Positions 62,398-64,000 of a stretch of 64,000 nt of DNA are shown here, one piece after another. The notes beneath the pieces were generated by a model that was given only the letters and a program-made list of their open reading frames with translations, searched no databases and had not been told where the DNA came from. Made by a program: the position numbers and the translations under genes. The stretch is from Marinobacter salinexigens (GTDB lineage Bacteria > Pseudomonadota > Gammaproteobacteria > Pseudomonadales > Oleiphilaceae): the NCBI RefSeq assembly GCF_008370345.1, contig NZ_VTUU01000003.1:248001-312000 (forward strand). The letters run 5' to 3'. Each line of letters begins with the position of its first letter. Within the stretch, counting starts at the first letter, position 1.

Positions 62398-63522
62398 TCA
62401 GGAGCCAAAGCCCCAGATCAGGCTGAAATCCATGGAAGGCATGATTTCGGGCTCTTCCAGAGCCCGGATGTTGTATTCCAGCAGGCTGGTGTCCCGCTCA
62501 AACGTTCCGCTGTAGCGGTTACCCCTGGGCCCGAATATAGCTTTAACGAACGGGCCACGGGCTCGCACAGGGCGTGCTGTCACCACACCCACTTCATTAT
62601 TGTCGAGGCGTACAAGAATCCCGGGCGGATAGTCCCCCAGAACATGTAACAGGGCTTTGGGAATGGCGGGGCGGAAGCTGCCATCAGCAAGGTTGGCAAT
62701 GAGTTTTCGGGCATCGGTCACGTTCATCCGGTGCCGGTAAGCCCGCTTGGTTATCATCGCAACATACCGTTCCGAGAGTGCCAGAATTTCCGCCTCCGGG
62801 CGGATTTCCGTACCACTGAGTCCCTTGGGATAGCCGCTGCCATCGGCCTGCTCATGGTGCTGGGCAATGATGGTCAGCAACAGGTTGTTGCTGATGCCGG
62901 CGGCCTTCAGGGCCTGGATACTGCGTTCAGGGTGTTTTCGGATGACCTGTCGCTGTTCGTCGGTGAGTACCTTGTTGGAAGCGTTTAGCTGATCAGCAAC
63001 CGGGATTAGCGCCAGATTGGCTGTCAGGGCAGCGGCTGTCAGGACACTGGCACGTTTTTCTTCGAGCCCGAACTGGCGGGCGATGAAATGGCTGAGAATG
63101 GCGTAGAAGAGGGTTTGTTCCAGGCTTGTCGGGCCGATGGAGTAGAGATGCACTAGGGCAAGGCTGGCGTCCGGGGCTTCATCGCACATCCGCTCGACCA
63201 TCCGGCCCAGGCCCAGCAGCCGTTTTTGTGCTGATGGATCGACGTTGGTGATGGCCGCCAGGGTTGCCTCCAGCGCCTGCAGCAAGTCGGGATAGTCGGA
63301 GAACGGGTTTCGTTTCCGGCTGTCCTCGAACACTTCCTCGTCAGGCCGTTCGATTTTCCGGGGTTTGAAGCGGCCCCGCTCGAACAGTTGTTCCAGTTGT
63401 GTGTCGGTCTGGATCACATAGCCCTGGCGCAGCAGAACGTTGCCGTCCGCGTCATAGACATTCCAGGGCAGCGGGCGGCCCAGTTCCAGGGCTCCGGGTG
63501 CGATCCGTATAAGATTATCCAA
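62398..63522 (-). CDS. HD-GYP-like protein with missing HD pair
   Basis: This 374-residue protein has an N-terminal zone with LGRPLPWNVYDADGNVLLRQG (PilZ-like or GYP-associated) and an HD-GYP region with the GYP part intact (HHEQADGSGYPKGLSGTEI). The canonical LHDIGKIG segment reads LTANLALIP, so the metal-binding HD is replaced by AN. It probably cannot hydrolyse c-di-GMP and may act as a binding or regulatory protein. A C-terminal domain of about 110 residues has no name I know. Confidence 0.8.
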   Translation of the reverse strand: MDNLIRIAPGALELGRPLPWNVYDADGNVLLRQGYVIQTDTQLEQLFERGRFKPRKIERPDEEVFEDSRKRNPFSDYPDLLQALEATLAAITNVDPSAQKRLLGLGRMVERMCDEAPDASLALVHLYSIGPTSLEQTLFYAILSHFIARQFGLEEKRASVLTAAALTANLALIPVADQLNASNKVLTDEQRQVIRKHPERSIQALKAAGISNNLLLTIIAQHHEQADGSGYPKGLSGTEIRPEAEILALSERYVAMITKRAYRHRMNVTDARKLIANLADGSFRPAIPKALLHVLGDYPPGILVRLDNNEVGVVTARPVRARGPFVKAIFGPRGNRYSGTFERDTSLLEYNIRALEEPEIMPSMDFSLIWGFGS

Positions 63523-63636
63523 TTCAGGGGTCCTGATTACTGCTTATTGTTCAATAGCCCAGTTTAACCCTGAAAAGCCCCGGTACTCCAGATGGCTATG
63601 AAAGGCAGATTTTCTGCCTGAGGACCTGGTGAGACA

Positions 63637-64000
63637 TCAGGTATCAGTGATGGGCCTGGGCGGATGTGCCTGGGTGGAAGGTGCGAACCGGAAAAGCCGC
63701 CACCCCAGAAGCGTACTCGCGGAAACCAACCCGACCGTGAGCCCTACCCAGAAGCCTGCGGCTCCCATGGCTTCGGTTATGGCGTTGGTAAACGTCAGCG
63801 CATAGCCCAGTGGCAGGCCCAGTCCCCAGAACGAGAACAGCATTATAAACATGGGGATGCGTGTATCTTTATAGCCTCGAAGGGCGCTGATGCAGGTGAC
63901 CTGGATAACATCGGCAATCTGGAACAGAGCGGCGAAGGCCAGCAGACGGACACTCACCGCCCGAACATCCGGATCCGCAGTGTAGAGCGCTGCGATACTG
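63637..64000 (-). CDS. MATE family multidrug efflux protein, C-terminal end (partial)
   Basis: The frame is open past base 64000, so the N-terminus is outside the window. The visible 120 residues, with AALYTADPDVRAVSVRLLAFAALFQIADVIQVTCISALRGYKDTRIPMFIMLFSFWGLGLPLGYAL, match the last helices of NorM-type MATE exporters, which use a Na+ or H+ gradient. The start at 63957 seen in an ORF scan is not the real start. Confidence 0.88.
   Translation of the reverse strand, partial: SIAALYTADPDVRAVSVRLLAFAALFQIADVIQVTCISALRGYKDTRIPMFIMLFSFWGLGLPLGYALTFTNAITEAMGAAGFWVGLTVGLVSASTLLGWRLFRFAPSTQAHPPRPITDT

Overview
The window looks like a chromosomal segment of a marine, moderately halophilic gammaproteobacterium, most likely Marinobacter or a close relative. 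The grounds are a wax ester synthase/DGAT that I recognise as very close to the Marinobacter enzymes, ectoine biosynthesis genes with their dedicated aspartokinase, and a general gene content typical of that group. I saw no tRNA, rRNA, CRISPR array, transposase or phage gene.

Layout. 0-4 kb: end of ectB, ectoine-type aspartokinase, then tag, a phosphopantetheinyl transferase and pdxH on the minus strand. 4-14.6 kb: a large DUF748/AsmA-like protein, yfbR, a qmcA-nfeD pair, an SDR, a diguanylate cyclase, a class II glutamine amidotransferase, a PF10118 hydrolase and an AraC regulator. 14.6-18.7 kb: two unusual hairpin repeats, a TM2 protein, the wax synthase and an MFS-acyltransferase fusion.

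18.8-39.3 kb is the core of the window, a nitrate/nitrite assimilation island. It holds nirBD with an FAD reductase, the antiterminator gene nasR, a nitrate ABC transporter, the nitrate reductase nasA, a NarK-type transporter and an FNT-family nitrite/formate channel. Each of the last two is followed by its own paralogous PP2C phosphatase-Ser/Thr kinase fusion with a C-terminal membrane anchor. A lone hcp lies between the two transporter-kinase pairs. The sequence shows sigma-54 type -24/-12 elements before the nasC-like/nirBD, nrtABC, nasA and FNT operons. Each is followed by an intrinsic terminator in the leader and by an alternative hairpin that overlaps the terminator's 5' arm. In three of the four, that hairpin is GGC-hexaloop-GCC with A at loop position 1 and G at position 4, the signature expected for an ANTAR protein such as NasR. 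A fifth candidate sigma-54 promoter with NtrC-like sites precedes narK. The picture is nitrogen limitation (NtrC/sigma-54) starting transcription and nitrate (NasR) letting it continue at several operons at once.

39.3-64 kb: a TonB-ExbD-ExbD-ExbB operon, a PAS/GGDEF protein, TauE, a lytic transglycosylase, an amidase, a conserved-looking DUF4331/lipoprotein/TPR/HupE operon divergent from an ECF sigma/anti-sigma pair, an HDOD-GAF protein, metNIQ with a large branched inverted repeat between metI and metQ, a beta-propeller protein, a 1-Cys peroxiredoxin, an alanine/glycine symporter, a CBS protein, an HD-GYP-like protein without its HD pair, and the end of a MATE exporter.

All family assignments come from reading the sequences. 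No database search was run, and gene symbols are given only where the family is clear.
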